Assembly: GCF_019969845.1 (NCBI RefSeq)
Contig: NZ_JAHXYR010000008.1
Location: 186,001-250,000, forward strand
Source of the DNA: Sphingobacterium sp. GVS05A
Lineage (GTDB): Bacteria > Bacteroidota > Bacteroidia > Sphingobacteriales > Sphingobacteriaceae
Reading direction: 5' to 3'
DNA length: 64,000 bases
Shown here one piece after another: positions 25,915-35,624 of this stretch. The stretch's first letter is position 1. The number at the start of each line of letters is the position of its first letter. The notes below the pieces were generated by a model that saw only the letters and a list, made by a program, of their open reading frames with translations, was not told where the DNA came from and searched no databases. The position numbers and the translations under genes are program-made.

Positions 25915-27558
25915 ATGATTAAAAGATTTTTTTTAAGTGTCGTATTTGGAATAGCCGCACTCTCCTCCATGGCACAACAACCGGAAAGACCCAAATTGGT
26001 CGTCGGTCTGATGGTGGATCAGATGCGCTGGGATTATCTATATCGTTTTGCGGACAGATATGGAAATGATGGTTTCAAGCGACTTTTGAAAGAAGGTTTC
26101 TCCTGTGAGAATACCCTGATCAATTATATTCCGACCTATACAGCTATAGGACACAGTTCGGTATACACTGGTTCTGTTCCTTCAATCCACGGTATTGCGG
26201 GGAATGATTGGATCGAGGAGCTTACAGGCAAGAATATGTATTGTACCCAAGATGACAATGTCGTTGGTGTAGGTACTACAGAGAAAGAAGGAAAACAATC
26301 CCCACGTAATTTACTGGCATCTACAGTAACGGATCAGTTGAAACTGGCGTCAAATTTTAAATCTAAGGTCATTGGTATCGCAATTAAAGACAGAGGCGGT
26401 ATATTACCTGCCGGTCACTTTGCGGATGCTGCTTATTGGTTTGAGGCGAAGTCAGGCAATTGGATTACCTCCAATTTTTATATGGATCAATTACCGAAGT
26501 GGGTCGTTGACTTCAATAAGAAAAAGTTAGCGGAAAAATACCTTAAAGCAGACTGGAAGCCGATGTACGATGTGAGTACTTATGCGGCGAACAGTATTGC
26601 TGATGATAATATCTATGAGGGGAAATATCCAGGTGAAGAGAAACCAACCTTGCCACGTGCGACATCTAAGTTGATGAAAGACGAAGGTCTTGAGTTGATC
26701 AAAACAACACCAATGGGTAATCAGTTTACCTTAGATCTGGCAATGGAAGCCATCAAGAATGAGCAGATGGGAAATAACCCAACTAAAAATACCGATTTCC
26801 TTTGTGTCAGTCTTTCGGCGACAGATTATGTTGGACACCGTTACTCATTGACAGCTGTAGAAATTGAAGATATTTATCTGCAATTGGACAAACAACTGGC
26901 CGATTTCTTTGCTTATCTGGATAACACTGTTGGTAAAGGCAATTACACCTTTTTCTTGACAGCTGACCATGGTGCTTCTTACAACTCTAGATTCTATATG
27001 GATATGAAAGGAAATGGCGGTTATTTCTATTCCCGTCAGATTATCTCGGATCTAAACAAAAAGTTGAAAGAGAAATTTGGACAGGAAAAAATCGTCAAGA
27101 GTATGATGAATTATCAGGTTCATTTGAATAATCAAATCATTGATTCGCTTCAATTGGATCGGGATAAAATTAAAGAGACAATTATTCGCGAATTGCGCCA
27201 CACCGAAGGTGTTGCATATGTTGCAGATATGGAAAAGAGCGAAGGCCTAATGATTCCGGAGCCTGTGCGTGAAAAAATGATCAATGGGTATAACTACAAA
27301 CGAAGTGGTGTTATCCAAATTGTTTGTGAACCACAATGGTATGATGGTACGCCACGATCTACGGGTACGACACATGGTACTTGGTCGGGATACGATTCCC
27401 ATATTCCATTGGTATTTATGGGCTGGGGCATTAAGCCTGGTGTGTCCAATACCGAGGTCCATATTGTCGATATTGCGCCTACAATTTCATCACTATTGCA
27501 TATTACCGAACCCAATGGAAGTATCGGTAAACCCATTACAGCAGTATTGGGCCAATAG
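25915..27558 (+). CDS. pafA: PafA-type alkaline phosphatase (phosphate-irrepressible)
   Basis: The 547-residue secreted enzyme has a signal peptide ending at MAQQ and the active site of PafA from Elizabethkingia (546 residues): nucleophile threonine in NYIPTYTAIGHSS (T76), asparagine in GNDW (N97), and the lysine/arginine pair in IKDRGGILPAGH (K158, R160). Metal ligands sit in MVDQMRWD, LSATDYVGHRYS and TADHGAS, and near the end in TGTTHGTWSGYDSHIPLVFMG. It hydrolyses phosphate monoesters in the periplasm and, unlike PhoA, in the characterised enzymes is not repressed by phosphate. Gene position after uvrA seems incidental; it has its own terminator. Confidence 0.9.
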   Translation: MIKRFFLSVVFGIAALSSMAQQPERPKLVVGLMVDQMRWDYLYRFADRYGNDGFKRLLKEGFSCENTLINYIPTYTAIGHSSVYTGSVPSIHGIAGNDWIEELTGKNMYCTQDDNVVGVGTTEKEGKQSPRNLLASTVTDQLKLASNFKSKVIGIAIKDRGGILPAGHFADAAYWFEAKSGNWITSNFYMDQLPKWVVDFNKKKLAEKYLKADWKPMYDVSTYAANSIADDNIYEGKYPGEEKPTLPRATSKLMKDEGLELIKTTPMGNQFTLDLAMEAIKNEQMGNNPTKNTDFLCVSLSATDYVGHRYSLTAVEIEDIYLQLDKQLADFFAYLDNTVGKGNYTFFLTADHGASYNSRFYMDMKGNGGYFYSRQIISDLNKKLKEKFGQEKIVKSMMNYQVHLNNQIIDSLQLDRDKIKETIIRELRHTEGVAYVADMEKSEGLMIPEPVREKMINGYNYKRSGVIQIVCEPQWYDGTPRSTGTTHGTWSGYDSHIPLVFMGWGIKPGVSNTEVHIVDIAPTISSLLHITEPNGSIGKPITAVLGQ

Positions 27559-27582
27559 CAATTAGATGATCAAATAATATTC

Positions 27583-27634
27583 GCCCTTAGCATAAGGATA
27601 TCCAATGGGTAATTGTGCTAAGGGCTTTTCTTTT
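27583..27634 (+). terminator. pafA terminator
   Basis: GCCCTTAGCA and TGCTAAGGGC form a 10-bp stem with a 23-base loop, followed by TTTTCTTTT. Confidence 0.85.
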
Positions 27635-27676
27635 ACAGGCTAGTTTTATAGGTTTTATTCTATTGAATAAAAAACG

Positions 27677-27684
27677 TAAATTTG
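27677..27684 (+). promoter_or_regulatory. Rrf2 gene -7 box
   Basis: TAAATTTG matches TAnnTTTG and lies 25 bp upstream of the ATG. The adjacent ATTCTATTGAAT (27658-27669) is a small imperfect dyad that could be an autoregulatory site. Confidence 0.5.
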
Positions 27685-27709
27685 CAATTCAACAGGGGGT
27701 TAACAAATT

Positions 27710-28150
27710 ATGCTTTCCAAAAAGACAAAATATGCAATTAAGGCACTTATGGTGCTCGGTCGTAACTACGGAAATGAACCTATGCAGATCGTTAAGATTG
27801 CACAGGAAGAAAATATTCCAAAAAAATTCTTGGAACAGATTCTCCTTGAAATGCGCAACGCAGGGATTCTCTATAGTAAAAAAGGTGCAGGTGGTGGTTA
27901 TAGTCTTAATAAAGCTCCAGAAGATGTATTTTTATCTCAGGTAATGCGTCTGATCGATGGACCGATTGCTTTGCTCCCTTGTGTCAGTCTAAATTTCTAT
28001 CGTTCCTGTGAAGAGTGTACCGAAGAGCATGCTTGTGGCATCCGTGATACATTTGTGGAAGTGCGGAATGCGATGTTGCAAATTTTGAATGACACCAGCA
28101 TTGCACATCTAATCAATAAAGAAAAAGAATTGAATCTAAACGTCGAATAA
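27710..28150 (+). CDS. Rrf2-family transcriptional regulator
   Basis: The 146-residue protein has an N-terminal winged helix (LSKKTKYAIKALMVLGRNY...MQIVKIAQEENIPKKFLEQILLEMRNAGILYSKKGAGGGYSL) with the invariant KKGAGGGY wing of Rrf2 proteins. Cysteines cluster in the effector part: LPCVSL, then CEEC and EEHACGIRD (C-x11-C-x2-C-x5-C spacing), which could hold an Fe-S cluster or sense thiols, as in IscR/NsrR/CymR relatives, though the spacing differs from IscR. No sulfur-assimilation or iron-sulfur operon is adjacent, so its targets are unknown and probably include itself. Confidence 0.9.
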   Translation: MLSKKTKYAIKALMVLGRNYGNEPMQIVKIAQEENIPKKFLEQILLEMRNAGILYSKKGAGGGYSLNKAPEDVFLSQVMRLIDGPIALLPCVSLNFYRSCEECTEEHACGIRDTFVEVRNAMLQILNDTSIAHLINKEKELNLNVE

Positions 28151-28205
28151 TTGACTTGTTCGATGCCGTCTGCAGACTAGACAAAAAAGCTTGTTTGCAA
28201 TGAAT

Positions 28206-28249
28206 AGTATAGACAGCAGTGGCGCAAGCTTACTGCTGTTTTTTATACT
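28206..28249 (+). terminator. Terminator after the Rrf2 gene
   Basis: ACAGCAGT/ACTGCTGT forms the core stem with TTTTTT directly after it; outer AGTATA/TATACT can extend pairing. It lies about 60 bp after the stop codon. Confidence 0.8.
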
Positions 28250-28642
28250 GAAGGTATTTCTAAAGAGGTCCCTAGCAAGATAATATGCTACACAGGCAGC
28301 CTTATACTATGAGCTGGACTAGGGAATCGTATTTGAAATAGCTATCCGCAATTTATCTCTACCAGTTTTTCGATAGCGAAACTATTTTCAATATGTCAGG
28401 TAGAAAAGGGTGAAACTATATTTCTTCTGATGTTATCAGTTGTGTCTTATTGGGAAAAGAAAGCTGGCGTAACATCGTGTTCTATTCCGTTTTATTAGGT
28501 ATTTATGTTTAATTGGTTGTTTTACAATCTGTTGTTGTTGGTTTTTGTATTTTTTTTAATTTCTTAATTATTTAACATTATTTTACGAATTTTCCGTAGC
28601 AACATTGATATCTTTATTGCGACAATATATAAACGGAAATTT
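28250..28642. other. Long AT-rich leader region of the OMP-GLPGLI operon
   Basis: No gene is seen. The last 150 bases before the OMP gene are very T-rich. A TATCTTTA at 28610-28617 is one base off the -7 consensus and may be the promoter. Confidence 0.35.
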
Positions 28643-31435
28643 ATGAGACTAACCTATACCTTAGTTTTGTTTCTTGTACTTTCAGCCATAAGCTCTATTT
28701 CCTATGCCCAACAGAGGCTTACAGGTGTAGTTGTTGATACCAAAGACAAAGCCAAACTCCATCAAGCGTCAGTTGCTTTACTTAACCCTAAAGATTCTAT
28801 TTTAATTAAGTTCGATCGAACAAAAGAAAATGGGACTTTCCAAATTGCCAATCTGGATACAGGTATTTATAAAATGGTCGTGTCCTATCCGCAATATGCA
28901 GATCTCGTGAAAGATATCCATATTACAGCACAAGGTCTTGATCTTGGTATGATATCGCTGTCAAAGGCAGCATTACTTTTGGAGGAGGTACAGGTCAATG
29001 GACGAATTCCAGTCGTTATTAAAGGAGATACGATAGAGTATGATGCCGGTAGTTTTAAGGTTGAGAAAGACGCTAAGGTTGAGGACTTGCTCAAAGTGCT
29101 TCCCGGTATTACGATCGATGGGAGCGGGAAGATTACAGCGCAGGGAAAAGAGGTAAAAAAGGTACTGCTTGATGGGGAGGAGTTTTTTGGGGATGACCCG
29201 ACCCTGATCACCAAAAATATTCGGTCAGATATGGTGAGCAAGGTACAGGTATACGAAAAGAAGTCCGATCTGGCTGTTCGTACGGGTGTGGATGACGGAG
29301 AGCGTACACAAACTATTGATATAAAACTCAAGGAGGATAAAAAGAAAGGGATGTTTGGTCAGGCAATCGCTGGTGCAGGAACAGATAAGTATTATGGCGG
29401 GAAAGTCATGCTCAATAAGTTTAAGGGAGCGCAGAAGATTGCCACTTATGGTATTTTGGCCAATGATGGCATGGTAGGTTTGGGCTTTGAGGATAGTCAA
29501 AAATATGGTGTGGGTGGAAGTGGCAATGTGCAGATGATGGATGGTGGAGGTATCATGATCTCTTCCAGTGGAGACGAAACTGATGGTGGATGGGATGGCC
29601 AATACAGGGGTGGAGGGGTGCCTAAAGCGTTGAATATGGGGGTAAGTTATTCCGATAAATCTAAAAATGATAAGCACAAAATTAACGTCAATTACAAACG
29701 TAGTCAGATCAATGTTGATAATACAAGTACCTATAATGCGCAGAATAACTTACCAGAACGGGCACAAATAGACAGTAATACGACCAGAACGGAAAATGAA
29801 AACAGAGCAAATGTTGCTAACTTGAGGTACGATTATAAGTTGGACTCGTTAGCTGATTTGACCGTGAATATGGGCTTTAATAAATCCAATAGGGATAATA
29901 TCTCTGAGGCGGAAGCTTATCAGAAAACATTGAGTGGACAGCCGATTACAAATACCATATCGCGTACGGATCTGAATAGTGATCAGGATAAATTCAATGT
30001 GAATGCTATCTTGACCCGACGGTTTAAAAAAGAACGTCGCTCCATCACATTTAATGTCAACGCAAATACGGATCGGAACCTTTCGAAGACACAGTATTTT
30101 TCGGAAAACTATTTTGAAAATAGCCGGCGTACCGACACAATCGATCAATTTAAAAAAGATGAATTCAGAAATAATACGTATGGCGGTTCGGTAACCTATA
30201 CAGAACCCCTTTCGAAAAAGATTACAGGATCAATAGGGTATTCCTTTTCAAGCAATAGATCAGAGACACTCAATCAATCCTTCAATAGAGATCCTATCAC
30301 ACAAAAATATACCGTGCTGGATGAAAGTGTATTGAATGATTTTAATTTTTCCAGTTTAAAAAATAGTATCAATACCTCGCTGAACTATAAAACAAATGAC
30401 TTGACAGTCAATCTGAGTAACCAAACAGAATTTGAGGCTGTGAAAAGGACTTATAATAATTTAAACACCGTATTGCAACGTGATCAGACTTCTTTAAGGC
30501 CTTCACTTTCGGTAAATTACAAAATTTCTAAAAGTAGAAACATCGGTTTCCGTTACAGTGGACAGACTGCCCAACCTTCATTGACACAGATCGAACCACT
30601 CAAACAAAATGCCCAGCCGCTCGTAGAATACTTGGACAATCCGGATCTGAAAGCTGGTTTCAATAATTCCTATTCTGTCAATTATAACTCTTATAAGCAG
30701 CTAAAAGATCAAAATATGTATTTCTATGTTGGCGCTTATCAGAGAAAACGTAATATTAATAGTAGTGTGCGCTATAACTTGGAAGAGGGTACCCGACAAA
30801 TCTCCTATGTCAATATTGATAAGGATAATTGGTCTGTGTATGGAGGTGGAAGCTATAGTTTTCCGATACAAAAGAAATGGGGATTAAAGATGAACCTTGG
30901 TATGGACCTTAACTATAATAGCCAGTATAGCTATCTTTCTTTATTGAATCAAGAACCACAGCTAAACCGTAACAAAACTTGGAGCGTAGGTCCTAATATA
31001 GGTTTTAACCGTTATAAAGCAAATAAAATGGACTTTTATGTTACCTTGAGTCCAGGCCTAGAAAAAATGGATTCCTATTTACAGCCCGAATTGAACCAGA
31101 CAACATTTAAATTCAATTCTTATTCACAAGTCACCTATTACTTACCCAAAGACTTTAAAATTTCGCTATCCATGCAACAGAATTATCAGGCTGCAACAAA
31201 GACCTTGCAATCCATTAACATGATGAACATGAATGGCTATATCTCTAAAAAGTTCTTAAAGGACAAATCTTTGGAAGCGCAATTATTTGTCAACGATATA
31301 TTAAATAAAAATATTGGAGTGCGTCGCTATCAAGATGGTACTGCATTTATCCAGACGAGCAACAATGTATTGCGTCGTTATGGGATGTTAAAAGTGATCT
31401 ACAATTTTACAACAATGAAAGGAGATGCCAAATGA
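28643..31435 (+). CDS. TonB-dependent-receptor-like outer-membrane beta-barrel (OMP_b-brl_3)
   Basis: The 930-residue protein has a signal peptide (cleavage near SYAQQ), a carboxypeptidase-regulatory-like domain (RLTGVVVDTKDKAKLHQASVALLNPKDS..., about 25-115), a degenerate plug (GDTIEYDAGSFKVEKDAKVEDLLKVLPGITIDGSGKITAQGKEVKKVLLDGEEFFGDD, typical of this family) and a long barrel of aromatic alternating strands. No STN domain is present. These barrels are common in Bacteroidota, often with a GLPGLI lipoprotein-like partner, and their cargo is not established. The stop overlaps the start of the next gene by 4 bp (ATGA), showing translational coupling. Confidence 0.88.
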   Translation: MRLTYTLVLFLVLSAISSISYAQQRLTGVVVDTKDKAKLHQASVALLNPKDSILIKFDRTKENGTFQIANLDTGIYKMVVSYPQYADLVKDIHITAQGLDLGMISLSKAALLLEEVQVNGRIPVVIKGDTIEYDAGSFKVEKDAKVEDLLKVLPGITIDGSGKITAQGKEVKKVLLDGEEFFGDDPTLITKNIRSDMVSKVQVYEKKSDLAVRTGVDDGERTQTIDIKLKEDKKKGMFGQAIAGAGTDKYYGGKVMLNKFKGAQKIATYGILANDGMVGLGFEDSQKYGVGGSGNVQMMDGGGIMISSSGDETDGGWDGQYRGGGVPKALNMGVSYSDKSKNDKHKINVNYKRSQINVDNTSTYNAQNNLPERAQIDSNTTRTENENRANVANLRYDYKLDSLADLTVNMGFNKSNRDNISEAEAYQKTLSGQPITNTISRTDLNSDQDKFNVNAILTRRFKKERRSITFNVNANTDRNLSKTQYFSENYFENSRRTDTIDQFKKDEFRNNTYGGSVTYTEPLSKKITGSIGYSFSSNRSETLNQSFNRDPITQKYTVLDESVLNDFNFSSLKNSINTSLNYKTNDLTVNLSNQTEFEAVKRTYNNLNTVLQRDQTSLRPSLSVNYKISKSRNIGFRYSGQTAQPSLTQIEPLKQNAQPLVEYLDNPDLKAGFNNSYSVNYNSYKQLKDQNMYFYVGAYQRKRNINSSVRYNLEEGTRQISYVNIDKDNWSVYGGGSYSFPIQKKWGLKMNLGMDLNYNSQYSYLSLLNQEPQLNRNKTWSVGPNIGFNRYKANKMDFYVTLSPGLEKMDSYLQPELNQTTFKFNSYSQVTYYLPKDFKISLSMQQNYQAATKTLQSINMMNMNGYISKKFLKDKSLEAQLFVNDILNKNIGVRRYQDGTAFIQTSNNVLRRYGMLKVIYNFTTMKGDAK

Positions 31436-32226
31436 GGAAGCAAATAATATTAATGATGTGGCTTTTATGCTTGTCCGTCACTACTATACAGGCACAGCAT
31501 GCATTCTTTCCGAACAGTGGTACTGTGACTTTCGAACGGAAATTTCATGTGCAGAACTACTTGAAACGAACTTATTTAAGTAAGCCAGATCTGGATACCT
31601 GGGATAAACTGGGGGTAGAGAATGCGGTCAAAAATGGACCTGTTGAAGTGATCACACATCATACATTGAAGTTTTATGATACCGAGACTTTGTTTGAAAC
31701 CGTACAGGAAGATTACCCCGCTAACTATCGAAATGTTTCCTGGTATAATCCGGCATTGACTGATTCAAAAACTTATTTGAATTTCAAGAACCAAGAATTC
31801 ATCAAATTATTGCCTTTTGGCGATGAGCAACTGTTGATGAAAGATTCTCTGCCAACAGTGAAATGGAAGTACACTGATGAGTATCGGAATATCGCCGGCT
31901 ATGATTGTCGGCGAGCAAATGGAATCATACAAGATTCAATCTATGTTGTCGCATTTTTTGCGGGACAGATTCCAATACCAGGGGGGCCAGAATTAATCCA
32001 TGGGCTTCCAGGCTTGATCTTAGGGATATCTATCCCCAGTATGAATATCAATATGTTTGCAACGAAGGTCGAGATCACCAATACTCCAGTGTCCAATGTA
32101 CTTACCAAAAAGAAGAAAGTTGTTGCCGAATCGAAAACGGAGGTTATAAAAAAGTTAAAAGGTACTGTCTATGATTGGATGGATGAGAAAGATTTTAAGA
32201 AGAGATTACAGAATGTCTTATTCTAA
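31432..32226 (+). CDS. GLPGLI family protein
   Basis: The 264-residue protein carries a signal peptide (cleavage near IQAQH) and the family-naming motif in ELIHGLPGLILGISIPS, preceded by the conserved WKYTDEYRNIAGYDCRRANGII and VVAFFAGQIPIPGGP segments. GLPGLI proteins are predicted periplasmic or surface beta-rich proteins of unknown function, frequently encoded right after an OMP_b-brl_3 barrel as here (4-bp overlap). The two probably act as one assembly. Confidence 0.93.
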   Translation: MRKQIILMMWLLCLSVTTIQAQHAFFPNSGTVTFERKFHVQNYLKRTYLSKPDLDTWDKLGVENAVKNGPVEVITHHTLKFYDTETLFETVQEDYPANYRNVSWYNPALTDSKTYLNFKNQEFIKLLPFGDEQLLMKDSLPTVKWKYTDEYRNIAGYDCRRANGIIQDSIYVVAFFAGQIPIPGGPELIHGLPGLILGISIPSMNINMFATKVEITNTPVSNVLTKKKKVVAESKTEVIKKLKGTVYDWMDEKDFKKRLQNVLF

Positions 32227-32301
32227 TCGCTCTTGGCTTGGTATCAGTAGCTAAAGCCAATCATTAAAAGGGAATAGAAATACTAGATGGCTTTTGAAAA
32301 C

Positions 32302-32335
32302 AAAGAATGCCTGTCTTTTACGACAGGCATTCTTT
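32302..32335 (+). terminator. Bidirectional terminator between GLPGLI gene and metG
   Basis: A perfect 14-bp stem (AAAGAATGCCTGTC / GACAGGCATTCTTT) with a 6-base loop separates the convergent genes. Confidence 0.85.
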
Positions 32336-32359
32336 GTTTATGCTATATCTAACGTTTAA

Positions 32360-34429
32360 CTAACGTACTGTACTACCAACTTTGATCGCTGTATCCGGTT
32401 TGACGAAATCCAATCTACCATCAGCATCTTCGGCCATCAGGATCATACCCTGTGAGGTAATGCCTTTGATTTCACGAGGTTCTAGATTTACCAAAATTGA
32501 GACCTGGCGTCCGACAATCTCTTCCGGACTAAAAAACTCCGCGATACCAGATACAACAGTGCGTTTGTCAATACCTGTGTCTATTGTTAATTTTAGTAAT
32601 TTCTTTGTTTTCGCAACTTTTTCAGCTTCTAAAATTGTCCCTACACGGATATCCATTTTGACAAAATCGTCAAAACTAATATTTTCTTTAGCTGGGGCGA
32701 CCTTCGCATTGTCCGCGCGATTTTTTAGTTTCGCTTCCGCAAGTTTGTTTAATTGAAACTCCACTTGTTCGTCGGTTATCTTATCAAACAACAATTGGAC
32801 TTCACCCAGTTGATGACCATCCTGAATTAGGCCTTCGCTACCTGCATCGTTCCAATTTCCTTGTGGGAAATTGAGCATTTCAAATAATTTGATTGCTGTT
32901 TTTGGTAAAAATGGTTGTGCCAGCACGGCAAGGTTAGCAACAATCTGAGACGCTACATTTAGGATCGTTTTTACGCGTTCCTCGTCCGTTTTTATTACTT
33001 TCCAAGGTTCTTCATCAGCCAAATATTTGTTTCCAAGGCGTGCCACATTCATAAACTCCGCCAGCGCTTCACGGAAACGGAATTGCTCCAGTGATGATTT
33101 GATAGACGCCGGATAGGATTTTAACTCATCCAATACCGCTTGATCCACTGCTGTTAATGGAGATCCATTTAATACTTTGCCATCGAAATATTTATGGGAA
33201 AGTACCATCACACGGTTGACAAAGTTACCAAAGATCGCTACTAGCTCGTTGTTGATTCGCGCTTGGAAATCCTTCCAGGTAAATTCAGCATCCGAGGTCT
33301 CAGGTAAAATAGAGGTTAATACATAACGTAATTCATCCTGTTTGTCTGGGAATTCCTGTAGATATTCATGTAACCAAACAGCATGGTTTCTGGATGTCGA
33401 TAACTTATCGCCTTCCAAATTAAGGAATTCATTTGCAGGTATATTTTCTGGCAGGATATAGTCTCCATGAGCATGAAGGATCGCCGGGAATATGATGCAA
33501 TGGAATACAATATTATCTTTTCCGATAAAATGGATCAATGTTGAATCGTCCGCTGGATTGTCATGGGTTTTCCAATAGTCTTCCCAATTTTTTCCGTGGT
33601 CGATTGCCCACTGCTTTGTTGCAGAAATATAACCGATTGGTGCATCCAACCATACATAAAGTTTCTTTCCCTCTGCTTCTTCCAAGGGAACATCTACCCC
33701 CCAATCCAGATCTCGGGTCATAGAACGTGGTTGCAATCCTGACTTGAGCCAAGACTGACATTGGCCAAAAACGTTGGATTTAAGAATGTTTTTCTTACCC
33801 TCGATTAACCATTTTTCCAACCAAGGCTGATATTTATCCAATGGTAAATACCAATGCTTCGTTTCTTTTAATACAGGAGTTTTCCCACTTAATGTGGAAA
33901 TTGGGTTGATCAGATCTGTTGGACTTAGTGATGTACCACATTTTTCGCATTGGTCACCATAGGCACCTTCGGATTTACAGTTTGGACAGGTCCCGGTAAT
34001 ATAACGGTCAGCCAAAAACTGATGGTACTCCTCATCGTAGTATTGCTCCGAAAATTTCTCGACAAATTCACCTTTATTGTATAAGTTCAGAAAAAAATCT
34101 TGAGACAATTGGTGGTGAATCGGTTCGGAAGTACGATGGTAGATATCGAAAGAAATGCCAAACTCCTCAAAGCTTTCTTTGATTTGTTTGTTGTATTTAT
34201 CAATGATCTGCTGAGGCGTAATTCCCTCTTTTTTTGCACGGATGGTAATGGCTGCACCATGTTCATCCGAACCACAGACATAGACCACATCTTTTTGATT
34301 TAAACGCAAATAGCGAACAAAGATATCACCTGGAATATAAGCTCCGGCAAGGTGTCCGATATGTAAAGGACCGTTGGCGTAGGGTAATGCCGAAGTAATT
34401 GTATAACGTTTTTTATCTAGAATACTCAA
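32360..34429 (-). CDS. metG: Methionyl-tRNA synthetase
   Basis: The 689-residue class I synthetase has the HIGH motif in PYANGPLHIGHLAGAY, a zinc knuckle CPNCKSEGAYGDQCEKCG, and the KMSKS-loop variant KLSTSRN. A C-terminal EMAP/Trbp111-type tRNA-binding domain (SFDDFVKMDIRVGTILEAEKVAKTKKLLKLTIDTG...) is fused, as in E. coli MetG (677 residues). It charges initiator and elongator tRNA-Met. Single-gene unit with a TATCTTTG box 40 bp upstream of its start. Confidence 0.97.
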   Translation of the reverse strand: MSILDKKRYTITSALPYANGPLHIGHLAGAYIPGDIFVRYLRLNQKDVVYVCGSDEHGAAITIRAKKEGITPQQIIDKYNKQIKESFEEFGISFDIYHRTSEPIHHQLSQDFFLNLYNKGEFVEKFSEQYYDEEYHQFLADRYITGTCPNCKSEGAYGDQCEKCGTSLSPTDLINPISTLSGKTPVLKETKHWYLPLDKYQPWLEKWLIEGKKNILKSNVFGQCQSWLKSGLQPRSMTRDLDWGVDVPLEEAEGKKLYVWLDAPIGYISATKQWAIDHGKNWEDYWKTHDNPADDSTLIHFIGKDNIVFHCIIFPAILHAHGDYILPENIPANEFLNLEGDKLSTSRNHAVWLHEYLQEFPDKQDELRYVLTSILPETSDAEFTWKDFQARINNELVAIFGNFVNRVMVLSHKYFDGKVLNGSPLTAVDQAVLDELKSYPASIKSSLEQFRFREALAEFMNVARLGNKYLADEEPWKVIKTDEERVKTILNVASQIVANLAVLAQPFLPKTAIKLFEMLNFPQGNWNDAGSEGLIQDGHQLGEVQLLFDKITDEQVEFQLNKLAEAKLKNRADNAKVAPAKENISFDDFVKMDIRVGTILEAEKVAKTKKLLKLTIDTGIDKRTVVSGIAEFFSPEEIVGRQVSILVNLEPREIKGITSQGMILMAEDADGRLDFVKPDTAIKVGSTVR

Positions 34430-34468
34430 TGCTTGAAAGTATATTAAAGTTTTTACTTGTTTCTTTCA

Positions 34469-34476
34469 CAAAGATA
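34469..34476 (-). promoter_or_regulatory. metG -7 box
   Basis: TATCTTTG on the minus strand, 40-47 bp before the metG ATG; exact match to TAnnTTTG. Confidence 0.55.
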
Positions 34477-34652
34477 ATTCAATTTGCGGTATAATACTAA
34501 GATAAATTTGTTGTCTCCTCATCCATTGAAAATTTTTATTGGAGGAAACCATCATGAGTTAGAACAAATTACTTTGGGTTAAAATAAAATGAGTTGGCTA
34601 ATGATCGCTTCATGGCCATAAAGAATCAAATTATATATGAAACATAATAAAT

Positions 34653-35555
34653 ATGTCTAAAATACCTGATTTTCTTAAAGAGGGCGACAAAGTCGCCATC
34701 GTTTGCCCTGCAAGCTTTATCCGTGGGAATATTGATATGGGGATAGAAACATTGAAGAGCTGGGGGCTTGAAGTCCTGGTAGGGGAGACAGTAGGGACAT
34801 CTTATCATCAATTTGCTGGCGATGACCACTTACGTGCTGCAGACCTCCAATGGGCCCTGGATGATCCATCCATTAAAGCCGTATTTGCTGCCCGAGGGGG
34901 CTATGGCTGTGTTCGGATTGTCGACGAGATCGATTTTTCTAAGTTTGAGGAGCATCCCAAGTGGTTGGTCGGCTTTAGCGATATCACGGTATTGCATAGC
35001 CATATCCAACGTAATTATAAAATTGCGACGATACATGGGCAGATGCCCAAATCTTTTGAATCAGGAACCAAAGCTTCCTTGGAGACATTAAAAAATGCGT
35101 TGTTTGGTGCTTCCACAGACTTTAGCTATGAACAATCTGTATTCCCAAACCGCTCCGGTGAGGCTGAAGGCAAGCTAATTGGCGGAAATTTGGCTATTTT
35201 ATTGTCTGTTTTGGCGTCAGACTCAGATGTCAAGTATGCAAATAAGATTCTTTTCATCGAAGATGTGGGTGAGGCTTATTATTCCGTGGATCGGATGCTG
35301 TGGGCGCTGAAACGTGCTGGCAAATTCAAAAAATTGAAAGGTCTTATTGTGGGCAGTTTTTCATCCATGAAAGACAATGATCCTACTTTTGGACAGACTG
35401 TAGAGGAGATTATCTGGGATAAAGTCAAAGAATATGATTTTCCTGTCGCCTTTGGTTATCCAGCAGGACATATAGATGATAACCATGCATTGGTATTAGG
35501 CCGGAAAGTGAAATTGGTAACGAGTGCCGATAAAACGGAACTCATCTATTTATAG
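34653..35555 (+). CDS. ldcA: LD-carboxypeptidase (peptidase family S66)
   Basis: The 300-residue enzyme has the family layout: DKVAIVCPASF at the start, AARGGYGCVRIVDEIDF, the nucleophile serine in WLVGFSDITVLH, the catalytic glutamate in LFIEDVGEAYY and the histidine in FGYPAGHIDDNHAL. Such enzymes remove the terminal D-Ala from murein tetrapeptides during peptidoglycan recycling. No signal peptide is visible, fitting the cytoplasmic location of LdcA. It is divergent from metG. Confidence 0.92.
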   Translation: MSKIPDFLKEGDKVAIVCPASFIRGNIDMGIETLKSWGLEVLVGETVGTSYHQFAGDDHLRAADLQWALDDPSIKAVFAARGGYGCVRIVDEIDFSKFEEHPKWLVGFSDITVLHSHIQRNYKIATIHGQMPKSFESGTKASLETLKNALFGASTDFSYEQSVFPNRSGEAEGKLIGGNLAILLSVLASDSDVKYANKILFIEDVGEAYYSVDRMLWALKRAGKFKKLKGLIVGSFSSMKDNDPTFGQTVEEIIWDKVKEYDFPVAFGYPAGHIDDNHALVLGRKVKLVTSADKTELIYL

Positions 35556-35567
35556 CGATTTACTATG

Positions 35568-35621
35568 TCGACAATTAAATAGTTGTGTCCGGGACGATAC
35601 GTTTTAATTGTCGATATTTTT
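35568..35621 (+). terminator. Terminator between ldcA and usp
   Basis: TCGACAATTAAA and TTTAATTGTCGA form a perfect 12-bp stem with a 23-base loop followed by TATTTTTATA. It separates two convergent genes. Confidence 0.8.
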
Positions 35622-35624
35622 ATA

